Assembly (NCBI GenBank): GCA_005880805.1
Contig: VBFZ01000162.1
Location: forward strand, 1 to 15,973
Length of the DNA: 15,973 bases
DNA from: Chloroflexota bacterium
Lineage (GTDB): Bacteria; Chloroflexota; Limnocylindria; Limnocylindrales; CSP1-4
Direction: 5' to 3'
Shown: positions 6,622 to 13,702 of the stretch, piece after piece
Layout of the letters: every line of letters begins with the position of its first letter
Numbering within the stretch: the stretch's first letter is position 1
The notes under the pieces: generated by a model
Told to the model about the DNA's origin: nothing
What the model saw: the letters and a program-made list of their open reading frames with translations, nothing else
Database searches by the model: none
Made by a program: the position numbers and the translations under genes

Positions 6622-7185
6622 ATGATCCGGCAACTGGCACTCATCGGCCTCCTCCTCGCAACGACGCTGTCTGCCTGCGTTGGTGCAACGGGCGGGCCTC
6701 GGAGCGCCAGCCCCTCCCCGGCCGTGCCATCTGCGGATCCCTCCGGCAGTGCAGGTTCCGGCGGGTCCGTTGGGGGCGACACGCCCATCCACGGTCCGTC
6801 GCTGAGCCCCATCCCGAGCGGAGGGCAACCGATCTTCCCCGGCGAGCCCCAGCTCCTCGTCCCGCATCCCGGCAACCTCAATCTCCATCCGGTATCAGTG
6901 GTCAGGCTGGATCTCCCGCCCGGGCGTCACGGCGCCGTCCGCGCCTCGTGGTGGAGCGGCATCGAGCCGTGCACTGCCCTGGACTCGGTGGTGGTCAGGC
7001 GGGATCGCCGAACGATCTTCATCACCGTTCGGGAAGGCACACCCCCGGATGCCGGCAACATCGCCTGCATCGACATCGCGGTGTTCAAAGCGACGATCGT
7101 CGACCTCGGAGCCCTGCCGAGGGGCACGTACACGGTCCGCACAACCGCCGGCGAGGCCCCAGCGGTCAAGGTGATCATGGGCTGA
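6622..7185 (+). CDS. Putative lipoprotein of unknown function
   Basis: 187 aa. The N-terminus is a lipoprotein signal (IRQLALIGLLLATTLSAC) with lipobox LSAC, so Cys19 should be lipidated and the protein anchored outside the membrane. Residues 20-75 are a Ser/Pro/Gly-rich linker. The C-terminal domain of about 100 residues is predicted beta-rich, with two cysteines (117 and 149) that could form a disulfide and the ending LGALPRGTYTVRTTAGE, which is reminiscent of small Ig-like sandwich domains. No known family is recognised. It lies 86 nt after leuD; the short gap shows no clear promoter, so co-transcription with leuCD is possible. Confidence 0.75.
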   Translation: MIRQLALIGLLLATTLSACVGATGGPRSASPSPAVPSADPSGSAGSGGSVGGDTPIHGPSLSPIPSGGQPIFPGEPQLLVPHPGNLNLHPVSVVRLDLPPGRHGAVRASWWSGIEPCTALDSVVVRRDRRTIFITVREGTPPDAGNIACIDIAVFKATIVDLGALPRGTYTVRTTAGEAPAVKVIMG

Positions 7186-7199
7186 GGCGTCTGGCCTCA
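7183..7199 (+). terminator. Small hairpin at the lipoprotein stop codon
   Basis: TGAGGC and GCCTCA form a 6-bp stem around GTCTG, and the stop codon lies in the left arm. There is no T-tract, so termination here would be weak or factor-dependent. Its place just before a new -10 box hints at a transcript boundary. Confidence 0.3.
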
Positions 7200-7225
7200 C
7201 CCGGGCGGCGGGGCGACCCCTGCCC

Positions 7226-7231
7226 GATACT
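7226..7231 (+). promoter_or_regulatory. -10 box (GATACT) of the membrane protease gene, leaderless
   Basis: GATACT matches TATAAT at four of six positions and ends exactly 6 nt before the GTG at 7238, so transcription would begin at or beside the start codon. No ribosome site precedes that GTG. No clear -35 is visible. Confidence 0.5.
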
Positions 7232-7237
7232 GACCGG

Positions 7238-8413
7238 GTGAACCTGCTCGACGTTGGGGCCGTGGTCCTGATCGTCTTAGCCTTCGTGTCCGGCCTGCGG
7301 TCGGGCCTGTTCCCGCAACTCGGCGGACTCCTCGGGGCGGTCGTGGGCGGCGGCCTCGTCATCCTCCTGCTGCCGGCCATTCGTGGAGTCGCCGAGTCGG
7401 TCGATCCAGCGCCGCGGGCCGTCCTCGTCCTGACGCTGCTGTTGCTGGCCGTCGGCCTCGGCGAGGGCCTCGGCGCGAGCGCGGGACGAGCGATCAGCCT
7501 CCGTCTCGGCCAGGGTGTCCTCGGATCGGCGGACCGGCTGGCCGGGGCCGCGATGGGAGTCGCCCAGGGCATCCTGGTGATCTGGCTGGCCGGGAGCCTC
7601 ATGGCCGCCGGGTCGATCCCGCGGCTCGCCTCGGTCGCTCAGACCTCGACGGTCATGCGGAACCTGAGCGCGTACCTCCCACCGCTGACCGAGATCGCCG
7701 GCGACATCGGCCAGCTGATGGACGCAAGCGGGCTTCCCGAGGTGTTCGTCGGCCTCGAGCCCTTCCCCGCACCTCCGGTCGACGTCCCGGCCAATCCCCA
7801 GGCTCGCGCCATCGCCGAGCCGGCCGAGGCCAGCACAGCCCGCGTTTCGACCATCGCCTGCAACGCGATTCTGACCGGAACCGGGTTCGTGGTCCGCAAC
7901 GGGTATGTCGTCACCAATGCGCATGTCGTCGCGGGAGGCAGCACCGTTCGGGTAACCCTTGGCAACCAGGCCGTGGACAGCAGGGTCGTCCTCTTTGACC
8001 CGTCGCTCGACGTCGCCGTCCTCTGGTCGCCGGACATTGACGCCGCACCGCTTCGCTTCGCCGCGCAGGATCCGAAGCGGTCGACGGTCGGAGCTGCCCT
8101 CGGCCATCCGAACGGTCGCGACCTCACGGTCATCCCGGCTGCCGTGACCGGCGAGTACCAGGCGACCGGTCGCGACATCTACGGAGAGCGGCGCGTGACG
8201 CGGGACATCCTGGAGCTCCAGGCTCAGATCGAACCGGGGGACAGCGGCGGACCCCTGATCCTCAAGGACGGGACCGTGGGCGGCGTCGTGTTCGCCGAGG
8301 CGAGATCGGACGAGAATGTCGGATACGCTCTGTCCCCGACAGCGGTGGCGGCCGATATCACGCCGGTGCTCGGCCGGCAGACCCAGGTCTCGACAGGCCC
8401 CTGTACCCGATGA
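7238..8413 (+). CDS. MarP-like membrane serine protease (CvpA domain + trypsin-like domain)
   Basis: 391 aa. Residues about 1-125 contain four hydrophobic helices of the CvpA/colicin V production type (LDVGAVVLIVLAFVSGLRSG; GGLLGAVVGGGLVILLL; AVLVLTLLLLAVGLG; AMGVAQGILVIWLAGSLM). After a Pro-rich linker, a chymotrypsin-fold domain follows with the catalytic triad His229 (TNAHVV), Asp258 (DPSLDVAVL) and Ser336 (EPGDSGGPL). Cys208 and Cys389 lie 181 residues apart and bracket the protease domain. This is the same arrangement, as I recall it, as the stabilising disulfide of Mycobacterium tuberculosis MarP (Rv3671c), an acid/oxidative stress protease. The domain should face the cell exterior. The end overlaps a 49-codon ORF by ATGA, linking it to the ilvD operon. 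The GTG start is supported by a leaderless -10 box. Confidence 0.92.
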   Translation: MNLLDVGAVVLIVLAFVSGLRSGLFPQLGGLLGAVVGGGLVILLLPAIRGVAESVDPAPRAVLVLTLLLLAVGLGEGLGASAGRAISLRLGQGVLGSADRLAGAAMGVAQGILVIWLAGSLMAAGSIPRLASVAQTSTVMRNLSAYLPPLTEIAGDIGQLMDASGLPEVFVGLEPFPAPPVDVPANPQARAIAEPAEASTARVSTIACNAILTGTGFVVRNGYVVTNAHVVAGGSTVRVTLGNQAVDSRVVLFDPSLDVAVLWSPDIDAAPLRFAAQDPKRSTVGAALGHPNGRDLTVIPAAVTGEYQATGRDIYGERRVTRDILELQAQIEPGDSGGPLILKDGTVGGVVFAEARSDENVGYALSPTAVAADITPVLGRQTQVSTGPCTR

Positions 8414-8559
8414 AAACTCGGGCGGATGGCATCGCGGAGACCTCGGCGGATGCCATCGCGGGGCTCCGCCTCCGAGACCTCAGGCTCATGGCTAGCGGAG
8501 CGTCGCCTGAGCCTTCGGTGCGCGAGAATTGGCCACTCGATGAGGTTGCCCGCACATGA
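8410..8559 (+). CDS. Small 49-aa ORF bridging the protease gene and ilvD
   Basis: The ATG (8410) overlaps the protease stop as ATGA, and its TGA (8557-8559) overlaps the ilvD ATG as ATGA, so the frame exactly fills the gap. The product begins MKTRADGIAETSADAIAG and continues LRLRDLRLMASG, ending WPLDEVART. It has a Leu/Arg-rich centre and no transmembrane segment or known motif. Both overlaps suggest translational coupling through to ilvD, either as a real small protein or as a leader peptide whose translation controls ilvD. The RNA under it can fold into two hairpins. There is no ribosome site before its ATG, so translation would rely on termination-reinitiation. No homologues are known to me. 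Confidence 0.5.
   Translation: MKTRADGIAETSADAIAGLRLRDLRLMASGASPEPSVRENWPLDEVART
8421..8461 (+). repeat. Repeated self-palindromic 17-mer ahead of ilvD
   Basis: GGCGGATGNCATCGCGG occurs at 8421-8437 and 8445-8461, differing at one base. The core GATGNCATC is itself palindromic, so the two copies also form a perfect 9-bp inverted repeat (8425-8433 with 8449-8457, 15-nt loop). A short GAGACCTC also repeats (8437-8444, 8474-8481). The repeat lies inside the 49-codon ORF and encodes its two DGIAE/DAIAG parts. Confidence 0.6.
8482..8514 (+). promoter_or_regulatory. Stem-loop in the ilvD leader
   Basis: AGGCTCA (8482-8488) pairs with TGAGCCT (8508-8514). After one bulged T the stem goes on with GGC/GCC, giving about 10 bp and a 12-nt loop. 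There is no T-tract. It lies 41 nt before the ilvD start and could affect coupling or RNA stability. Confidence 0.35.
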
Positions 8560-10301
8560 CTGAATTGCCCTACGGGCGGCCGACGGATCCGGCCAAGCGG
8601 CACAGCGCAGCGCTGACGGACGGGCCCGATCGGGCCGGCGCGCGCGCCATGCTCAAGGCGATCGGCTTCACGGATGAGGACCTCGCCAAGCCGATCGTTG
8701 GCGTCGCGACGACATGGATCGAGACCATGCCCTGCAACTACAACCAGCGGCGCCTGGCCGAGTTCGTGAAGGACGGCATCCGGGCCGCCGGCGGTACGCC
8801 CATGGAGTTCAACACGATCTCCATATCGGACGGGGTCACGATGGGCACCGAGGGCATGAAGACCTCGCTCGTCAGCCGCGAGGTCGTCGCCGACTCGATT
8901 GAGCTGGTCGCCCGCGGTCATCTGTTCGACGGGCTGGTCTGCCTGGTGGGCTGCGACAAGACGCTGCCCGGTGCAGTCATGGCGCTCGGCCGGCTGGACC
9001 TGCCGGCCGTGGCCCTCTACAACGGCACGATCTACCCGGGCGTGTACAAGGGCCGCCGGAACGCGACTGTCGTCACCGTCTTCGAGGCGATCGGCGCGTA
9101 CCGGGCGGGCAAGATCTCGCTCGAGGAGCTCTACGAGGTCGAGAACGCCGCCTGCCCGGGTCCCGGCGCCTGCGGCGGGCAGTTCACCGCCAACACGATG
9201 AGCACAGTGCTCGAGTTCCTGGGCATCTCGCCCGGCGGCCTGAACGGGATCCCGGCCGAGGACCCCTCGAAGGACGCGGCCGCTCGAACGTGCGGCGAGC
9301 TGGTGATGACCCTCGTCCGACACGACGTCCGGCCGTCTGCGATCGTGACCAGGCCGGCCATCGAGAACGCCATCGCCTCGGTCGCCGCGACCGGGGGTTC
9401 GACCAATGCCGTCCTCCACCTCCTGGCCATCGCCCACGAGTTCGGGATCCCGCTGGATATCGACGAGTTCGGCGAGATCGCCGACCGCACGCCGATCGTT
9501 GCCGACATGCAGCCCGGCGGTCGCTTCACGGCAACGGACATGTACGAGGCCGGCGGCGTCGGCCTGGTGATGCGGGAGCTGCTGAAGCGGGACCTCCTCC
9601 AGGGCGACGCGCGGACGGTCGACGGCCGCTCGATCGCCGAGATCGCCGCGGCGACGCAAGAAACGATTGGCCAGGAGGTCGTCGTCCCCATCGAACGCCC
9701 GATCAAGCCCGTGGGCGGACTCACGATCCTGCGCGGGTCGCTCGCGCCGGACGGCTGCGTCATCAAGCTCGCAGGCCACGAACGGCTGTACCACCGCGGG
9801 CCAGCCCGCGTGTTCGACTCGGAGGCCGCCTGCTACGACGCGGTGAGGGCGCAGCGGATCAAGCCAGGCGATGTGGTGGTGATCCGCTATGAAGGGCCCG
9901 TCGGCGGCCCGGGCATGCAGGAGATGCTGAGCGTCACGGGCGCGCTCGTCGGAGAGGGCCTCGGTGATTCGGTGGCGCTGTTGACCGACGGCCGATTTTC
10001 CGGCGGCACACATGGCCTGATGGTCGGCCACGTCGCCCCGGAGGCCGCCCTCGGAGGGCCGATCGCCTTCGTCGAGGAGGGCGACGAGATCGTGTTCGAC
10101 GTCGACCGCAAGGCTCTCGACCTCGATGTGCCGGCGGGCGAGATCGAATACCGCCGCGACCGATGGAGCCCGCCGGCCCCCAGGTACACCGGTGGCGTGA
10201 TGGCCAAGTACGCCGCGCTCGTCAGCTCGGCGTCGCTCGGCGCAGTGACGACGGGCGACCGGCTGGCCGAGTGGGGGGCGCGACAGGCGGTCCCGGCCTG
10301 A
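8556..10301 (+). CDS. ilvD: Dihydroxy-acid dehydratase
   Basis: 581 aa. It dehydrates 2,3-dihydroxy-isovalerate or -methylvalerate to the 2-oxo acids, the last shared step of Val/Leu/Ile synthesis. The three iron-sulfur ligand cysteines expected for the family are present: Cys60 (MPCNYNQ), Cys133 (VGCDKT) and Cys206 (GPGACGGQFTANTM). Further signatures are SISDGVTMGTEGMK, ATGGSTNAVLHLLAIA, YEGPVGGPGMQEML and, near the C-terminus, DGRFSGGTHGLMVGHVAPEA, which contains the catalytic Ser. Length and motifs are complete. The ATG has GAGG 10 nt upstream and overlaps the stop of the 49-codon ORF. It is the first enzyme gene of a tight run with an oxidoreductase, a membrane protein and a peptidase gene. 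Confidence 0.98.
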   Translation: MTELPYGRPTDPAKRHSAALTDGPDRAGARAMLKAIGFTDEDLAKPIVGVATTWIETMPCNYNQRRLAEFVKDGIRAAGGTPMEFNTISISDGVTMGTEGMKTSLVSREVVADSIELVARGHLFDGLVCLVGCDKTLPGAVMALGRLDLPAVALYNGTIYPGVYKGRRNATVVTVFEAIGAYRAGKISLEELYEVENAACPGPGACGGQFTANTMSTVLEFLGISPGGLNGIPAEDPSKDAAARTCGELVMTLVRHDVRPSAIVTRPAIENAIASVAATGGSTNAVLHLLAIAHEFGIPLDIDEFGEIADRTPIVADMQPGGRFTATDMYEAGGVGLVMRELLKRDLLQGDARTVDGRSIAEIAAATQETIGQEVVVPIERPIKPVGGLTILRGSLAPDGCVIKLAGHERLYHRGPARVFDSEAACYDAVRAQRIKPGDVVVIRYEGPVGGPGMQEMLSVTGALVGEGLGDSVALLTDGRFSGGTHGLMVGHVAPEAALGGPIAFVEEGDEIVFDVDRKALDLDVPAGEIEYRRDRWSPPAPRYTGGVMAKYAALVSSASLGAVTTGDRLAEWGARQAVPA

Positions 10302-10311
10302 GCCTGCGGCA

Positions 10312-11202
10312 GTGACCGCCGTCTCGATCGGGTTCAAGACCTCGCCACAGGCAGTGGACTGGGCGACCCTCGATGCACTCTGGGCTGCCGCCGGAGAGTT
10401 CGACGTGTTCGACGCCGGCTGGCTGAACGACCACCTGACCGACCCCGGCCAGGAGCGGGGCGGAGCCAGCCTCGAGGCGATCAGCCTTGCGGCGGCACTT
10501 GCTCACCGTGTCCCGGGCAAGCGCCTCGGTCACGGCGTGCTCTCGAACACGTTCCGTCATCCGGCAATCCTGGCCAAGGCGGCGGCCGTCATCGACCAGC
10601 AAACCGGCGGGCGGTTCATCCTCGGCCTCGGCGCCGGCTGGCACGAGGGCGAGCACGAGGTGTTCGGCCTGACGCTGCCGCCGATCGGCGAGCGCATCGA
10701 TCGGCTGACGTCCGCGGTGACCGTCCTTCGGGCGCTCTTCTCGGACGACGCACAGCGACCTGAGGGGATCACCCTCGACGACCCGTTCTATCCGCTTCGC
10801 GGCGCCACCAACCTCCCGGGACCCCGCCGGCCGGGTGGGCCGCCGATCTGGCTCGGTGGGCAAAAGCGCCGGGGAATCGCGCTCGCCGCGCGCGCAGCCG
10901 ACGGCTGGATCGCCCCGGGCAACCGTGCCGGCGACGTTGCCTACTTCCGGGATCGGCGCGACGCGTTGCTGCGCGCCTTCGAGGAAGCCGGGCGAGACAC
11001 TGCCGGGTTCGAGTTCGCGGCCCAGGTCAGCGCCCAGGGCGATGCGAACGCCAGGCGCGAGGCCGTTCGGACGAGCCTGGAGATGACCCGAGCGGGCGCG
11101 ACGCACGTGATCCTCGCGTTGCCCACCGCGGACGGTCCGGAGGCGGTCCGCACGGTGGCCCGGGAGGTGGCCGTTCCACTTCAGGACCAGCTGGCGCGAT
11201 GA
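10312..11202 (+). CDS. Luciferase-like (LLM class) flavin/F420-dependent oxidoreductase
   Basis: 296 aa with a single luciferase-like TIM-barrel domain. Family features are the N-terminal barrel strand plus FDVFDAGWLNDHL, the LGHGVLSNTFRHPAILAKAAAVID segment, ILGLGAGWHEGEHEVFG and the GERIDRLTSAVTVLRALF helix. The phosphate-binding region IWLGGQKRRGIALAARAADGWIAPG follows. This sequence type is most often annotated as F420-dependent in high-GC bacteria, but the cofactor cannot be proved from sequence and the substrate is unknown. The GTG start lies 10 nt after ilvD, and the stop overlaps the next ATG by 4 nt, so it is co-transcribed with ilvD. A direct role in branched-chain amino acid synthesis is not evident. 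Confidence 0.88.
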   Translation: MTAVSIGFKTSPQAVDWATLDALWAAAGEFDVFDAGWLNDHLTDPGQERGGASLEAISLAAALAHRVPGKRLGHGVLSNTFRHPAILAKAAAVIDQQTGGRFILGLGAGWHEGEHEVFGLTLPPIGERIDRLTSAVTVLRALFSDDAQRPEGITLDDPFYPLRGATNLPGPRRPGGPPIWLGGQKRRGIALAARAADGWIAPGNRAGDVAYFRDRRDALLRAFEEAGRDTAGFEFAAQVSAQGDANARREAVRTSLEMTRAGATHVILALPTADGPEAVRTVAREVAVPLQDQLAR

Positions 11203-11537
11203 GCGGACCGGACCGGACCGAAGCGCCGGACGCCGATCAACTGACAAACGAGGACGTGCCGGCGCACGATCCGCAGCCCCCGGACCATGAAGTGCGGCCG
11301 GCCGCCGAAGGCCACCCCATTGAGCGTGAACCGAGTGAGCGCGACCTTGCCGCCCGGGCGAGGGGGCTGGCGGCACCCTACCTGCCGGGCGGCCGCGATC
11401 CCGATCCCCAGACCACCAGTAAGGAGGAGCGGCGCTACATCGTTGCGCTGATCGGGATGGTCGCCCTGATCGTCGGCACGAGCATCGTCCTGACGATCGT
11501 GGGCATCATCGCGGGCGCATTCGGCACAGGCCACTGA
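11199..11537 (+). CDS. Small single-pass membrane protein, unknown function
   Basis: 112 aa. Residues 1-78 are acidic, Pro-rich and probably disordered, with a short conserved-looking part ARARGLAAPYLPGG (53-65). Residues about 80-108 form one long transmembrane helix (YIVALIGMVALIVGTSIV onward). The charged N-terminus is probably cytoplasmic because RR precedes the helix. The ATGA overlap with the oxidoreductase gene and a 2-nt gap to the peptidase gene support it as a real, coupled gene. Confidence 0.75.
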   Translation: MSGPDRTEAPDADQLTNEDVPAHDPQPPDHEVRPAAEGHPIEREPSERDLAARARGLAAPYLPGGRDPDPQTTSKEERRYIVALIGMVALIVGTSIVLTIVGIIAGAFGTGH

Positions 11538-11539
11538 GC

Positions 11540-12964
11540 GTGGACAGCGCCGGCCGCGCCCGGCCGTCGGACCGCTTCGAGGCGCGGCACTGGGATAGCG
11601 CTCAGGACGAGTTGCTTGCGGTCCTGCAGGCGCTGATCCGACTGCCGACCGTCAATCCGCCCGGCGACGAGATCGTCGCGGCGCGCTTCGTCGAGAGCGT
11701 CCTCGACGAGGCCGGCATCCCGTCGACGCTCGTCGAGCCAGCGCCCGGTCGCGGCTCGATCGTCGCTCGCCTCCGGGGAGACGGAGCCGGCGGCCGCCCG
11801 CTGCTGTTGCTGTCGCACCTCGACGTCGTCCCGGCGCCACCCGAAGGCTGGACGCACGAGCCCTTCTCGGGTGATCTCGCCGATGGGTATGTGTGGGGCC
11901 GTGGCGCGGTCGACATGAAGGACATGGTCGCGCTGGAGCTCAGCGTGATGACGCAGCTCGCGGCCGAAGCCAGAGCCGCCGGCCGCGATCCTGCAAGCGA
12001 CCCGGTCCCGGGGCTGCGCCGCGACGTGGTCTTCGCGGCCACGGCGGACGAGGAAGCCGGCGGGCTCGCCGGCGCCTCCTGGCTTGTCGAGCAGCACCCC
12101 GACTGGCTGGCGGCCGACGGCTGCCTGAACGAGTGCGGTGGCGTATCGATCGAGGTGGCGGGCGGCCGCTTCTATCCGATCCAGGTCGCCGAAAAGGGGT
12201 ATGCGCAGTACCGGCTCAGGATCCGCGGCAGCTGGGGCCACGCCTCCATGCCGCGCGACGACAACGCAATCCTTCTCGTGTCGGAAGTCGTCACACGCCT
12301 GGCGCAACCCGGCGAAGCCCGCCCGACTCCGCTGATGCGCGCCTTCATCGAGTCGGTGGCCCGCGCCCTGCCCCGAAGGACGGCCGAAGTGGTCGCCTCG
12401 ATCCTCGATGCGGACGCACGTCGCTCCGAGGCGGCGCTCGCCCAGGTGTGCGACCCGGCCAGCGCGGGTGCCCTGCGCGCGCTCGTTCGGGACACGATCG
12501 CGCCGACGATCGTCGCCTCGGGGGTGAAGACGAACGTCATCCCGGGTGAGGCCGAGCTGTACGTGGACTGCCGGACCCTGCCGGGCACCGACGACGTTGC
12601 GATGCGAGCGGAGTTGCGACGTCGGCTCGGAGAAGAGCTCTGGTCCCGCGTCGAGTGCGAGCCCGTTCTGCTCGGCCCGGCCGTCGAGTCACCTTCGGAT
12701 ACGCAGCTCTACGCCATCCTCGAGAACACGCTGCGAGAGCACGATCCTGAGGCGATCCCGCTGCCGGTGATGGCGCCATTCGGCACGGACGCCAAGCACA
12801 CGACCAGGCTCGGCATCCCGACCTACGGCTTCTCGCCGCTCCGCCTCCGGCCCGAGGACCGCTTCCTCGAGCTCTTCCATGGCGCCGACGAGCGGGTAAG
12901 CATCGAAGGCCTTCGCTTCGGACTTCCGGTCCTGTACGACGTGGTCCGCCGCTTCTGCGGCTGA
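11540..12964 (+). CDS. M20-family zinc metallopeptidase/deacylase (ArgE/DapE/carboxypeptidase-like)
   Basis: 474 aa. Zinc-binding and catalytic residues of the M20 family are in place: His93 and Asp95 in LLSHLDVVPAPPEGW, Asp125 in GRGAVDMKD, Glu171 (catalytic) and Glu172 in FAATADEEAGG, Glu198 in LNECGG and His447 in ELFHGADERVSIE. The dimerisation/lid domain carries RIRGSWGHASMPRDDNAI, with His234 reaching the partner active site in relatives. The length is above ArgE/DapE (about 380) and nearer to the M20 carboxypeptidase/dipeptidase group, so the substrate (an N-acyl amino acid or dipeptide) is not assigned. The GTG start is 2 nt after the membrane protein gene. It is the last gene of the unit before a weak hairpin at 12988-13008. 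Confidence 0.93.
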   Translation: MDSAGRARPSDRFEARHWDSAQDELLAVLQALIRLPTVNPPGDEIVAARFVESVLDEAGIPSTLVEPAPGRGSIVARLRGDGAGGRPLLLLSHLDVVPAPPEGWTHEPFSGDLADGYVWGRGAVDMKDMVALELSVMTQLAAEARAAGRDPASDPVPGLRRDVVFAATADEEAGGLAGASWLVEQHPDWLAADGCLNECGGVSIEVAGGRFYPIQVAEKGYAQYRLRIRGSWGHASMPRDDNAILLVSEVVTRLAQPGEARPTPLMRAFIESVARALPRRTAEVVASILDADARRSEAALAQVCDPASAGALRALVRDTIAPTIVASGVKTNVIPGEAELYVDCRTLPGTDDVAMRAELRRRLGEELWSRVECEPVLLGPAVESPSDTQLYAILENTLREHDPEAIPLPVMAPFGTDAKHTTRLGIPTYGFSPLRLRPEDRFLELFHGADERVSIEGLRFGLPVLYDVVRRFCG

Positions 12965-12987
12965 CGCTTCCCCGTCCCAGCGACCAG

Positions 12988-13008
12988 CGACGGTTCAGCG
13001 AACCGTTG
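12988..13008. terminator. Weak bidirectional hairpin between the M20 and marR 3' ends
   Basis: ACGGTTC-AGC-GAACCGT (12990-13006) is a perfect 7-bp stem, extendable to 9 bp with a G-U pair. It is followed on the plus strand by TTGGTTTG, a poor T-tract. It sits where two convergent genes end and includes the marR stop codon. Confidence 0.45.
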
Positions 13009-13591
13009 GTTTGATGAGCCGCCCGCGTCGGGAGATGGCATGCGTGGCAAGGGCGGCCACGCCCATCGCGATCAGTGCCCGCTCGGCCGGCGGCATCGGT
13101 CGTACCGCCGACAGGAACTGGTCTGCTCGTGCCCGATCGACGAGCCGCAGCAGTGCCTGTCCCCGCTGCGTGAGCCACAGCGTCTTCTGGCGACGGTCCT
13201 CCGTTTCGGAGCGCCGCTCGACGAGCCGCCGGCGGACGAGGCCGTCAACCAGCCGCGAGGTCGCCGAGGGCGATCGGTTGAGCGTGTCGGCCAGGTCGGA
13301 GATCGTCGTCGTGCGGCCGTCCGCGAGGATATACAGCGCCGCCAGCTGGGTGAAGCCGAGCCGCAGCCCACCGAGTTGCGAGGCAAAGCCGACCACCAGC
13401 TCGCGCCACAACGCACGACCCATGGCGACCCGCTCGGAGAGCTCGCGGGGATTCTGGGTCCGAATGCCGGCCGCGACGACCGGCGCGGAGAGGTCGGCCT
13501 CGAACATCCGGGCGATCGCACGCCTGGGCGTCATCGGTCGAGCCGAGCGCATCGTCGTGGTTCGTGGTCGGCTGCCGTCTCGCTGCGCCAT
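12995..13591 (-). CDS. MarR-family transcriptional regulator
   Basis: 198 aa. A winged helix-turn-helix is visible at about residues 80-152: LGFTQLAALYILADG, then TTTISDLADTLNRSPSATSRLVDGLVRRRLV (recognition helix around SPSATSRLVDGL), the wing ERRSETEDRRQKTLWLT, and TQRGQALLRLVD. Flanking helices would form the dimer interface. The ATG at 13591 is chosen because a TTGCAT-17-TACGCT promoter ends 6 nt before it, i.e. a leaderless start; Met14, Met20 or Met29 are possible later starts and none has a ribosome site. It is divergent from fabD-fabF across 111 nt. A role like FabT, a MarR-type regulator of fatty acid synthesis, is an inference from location only. Confidence 0.9.
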   Translation of the reverse strand: MAQRDGSRPRTTTMRSARPMTPRRAIARMFEADLSAPVVAAGIRTQNPRELSERVAMGRALWRELVVGFASQLGGLRLGFTQLAALYILADGRTTTISDLADTLNRSPSATSRLVDGLVRRRLVERRSETEDRRQKTLWLTQRGQALLRLVDRARADQFLSAVRPMPPAERALIAMGVAALATHAISRRGRLIKPTVR

Positions 13592-13597
13592 GGCTGG

Positions 13598-13626
13598 AGC
13601 GTAGGCTGCGAGGGCGATACATGCAA
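13598..13626 (-). promoter_or_regulatory. Promoter of the marR gene (TTGCAT-17-TACGCT), leaderless
   Basis: On the minus strand TTGCAT (13626-13621) and TACGCT (13603-13598) are 17 nt apart, and the ATG comes 6 nt after the -10 box. It lies close to the fabD promoter region, so a repressor bound here could act on both. Confidence 0.55.
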
Positions 13627-13645
13627 TCGTGCACGCTCTCGGCTG

Positions 13646-13699
13646 TTTACGCAGCTTCGCGGCGGGTACCCTGCGCCTGTTCCAATCGAGCACAGGAGG
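13646..13699 (+). promoter_or_regulatory. Candidate promoter and ribosome site of fabD
   Basis: TTTACG (13646-13651) and TACCCT (13667-13672) are 15 nt apart, which is short. AGGAGG (13694-13699) is a strong Shine-Dalgarno, although only 3 nt from the ATG at 13703. The spacing faults lower confidence in the promoter but not in the start codon. Confidence 0.4.
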
Positions 13700-13702
13700 C
13701 CA

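Noticed and set aside
8358..10337. 659-codon minus-strand frame opposite ilvD
   Set aside because: It is antisense to a complete ilvD with all its iron-sulfur cysteines; it is a shadow produced by GC-rich codons.
13605..13655. Inverted GCTGCG/CGCAGC and TGCA-N4-TGCA in the marR-fabD gap as a MarR operator
   Set aside because: The arms are only 4-6 bp, and the longer pair is about 40 nt apart; this is not distinguishable from chance at this GC content.
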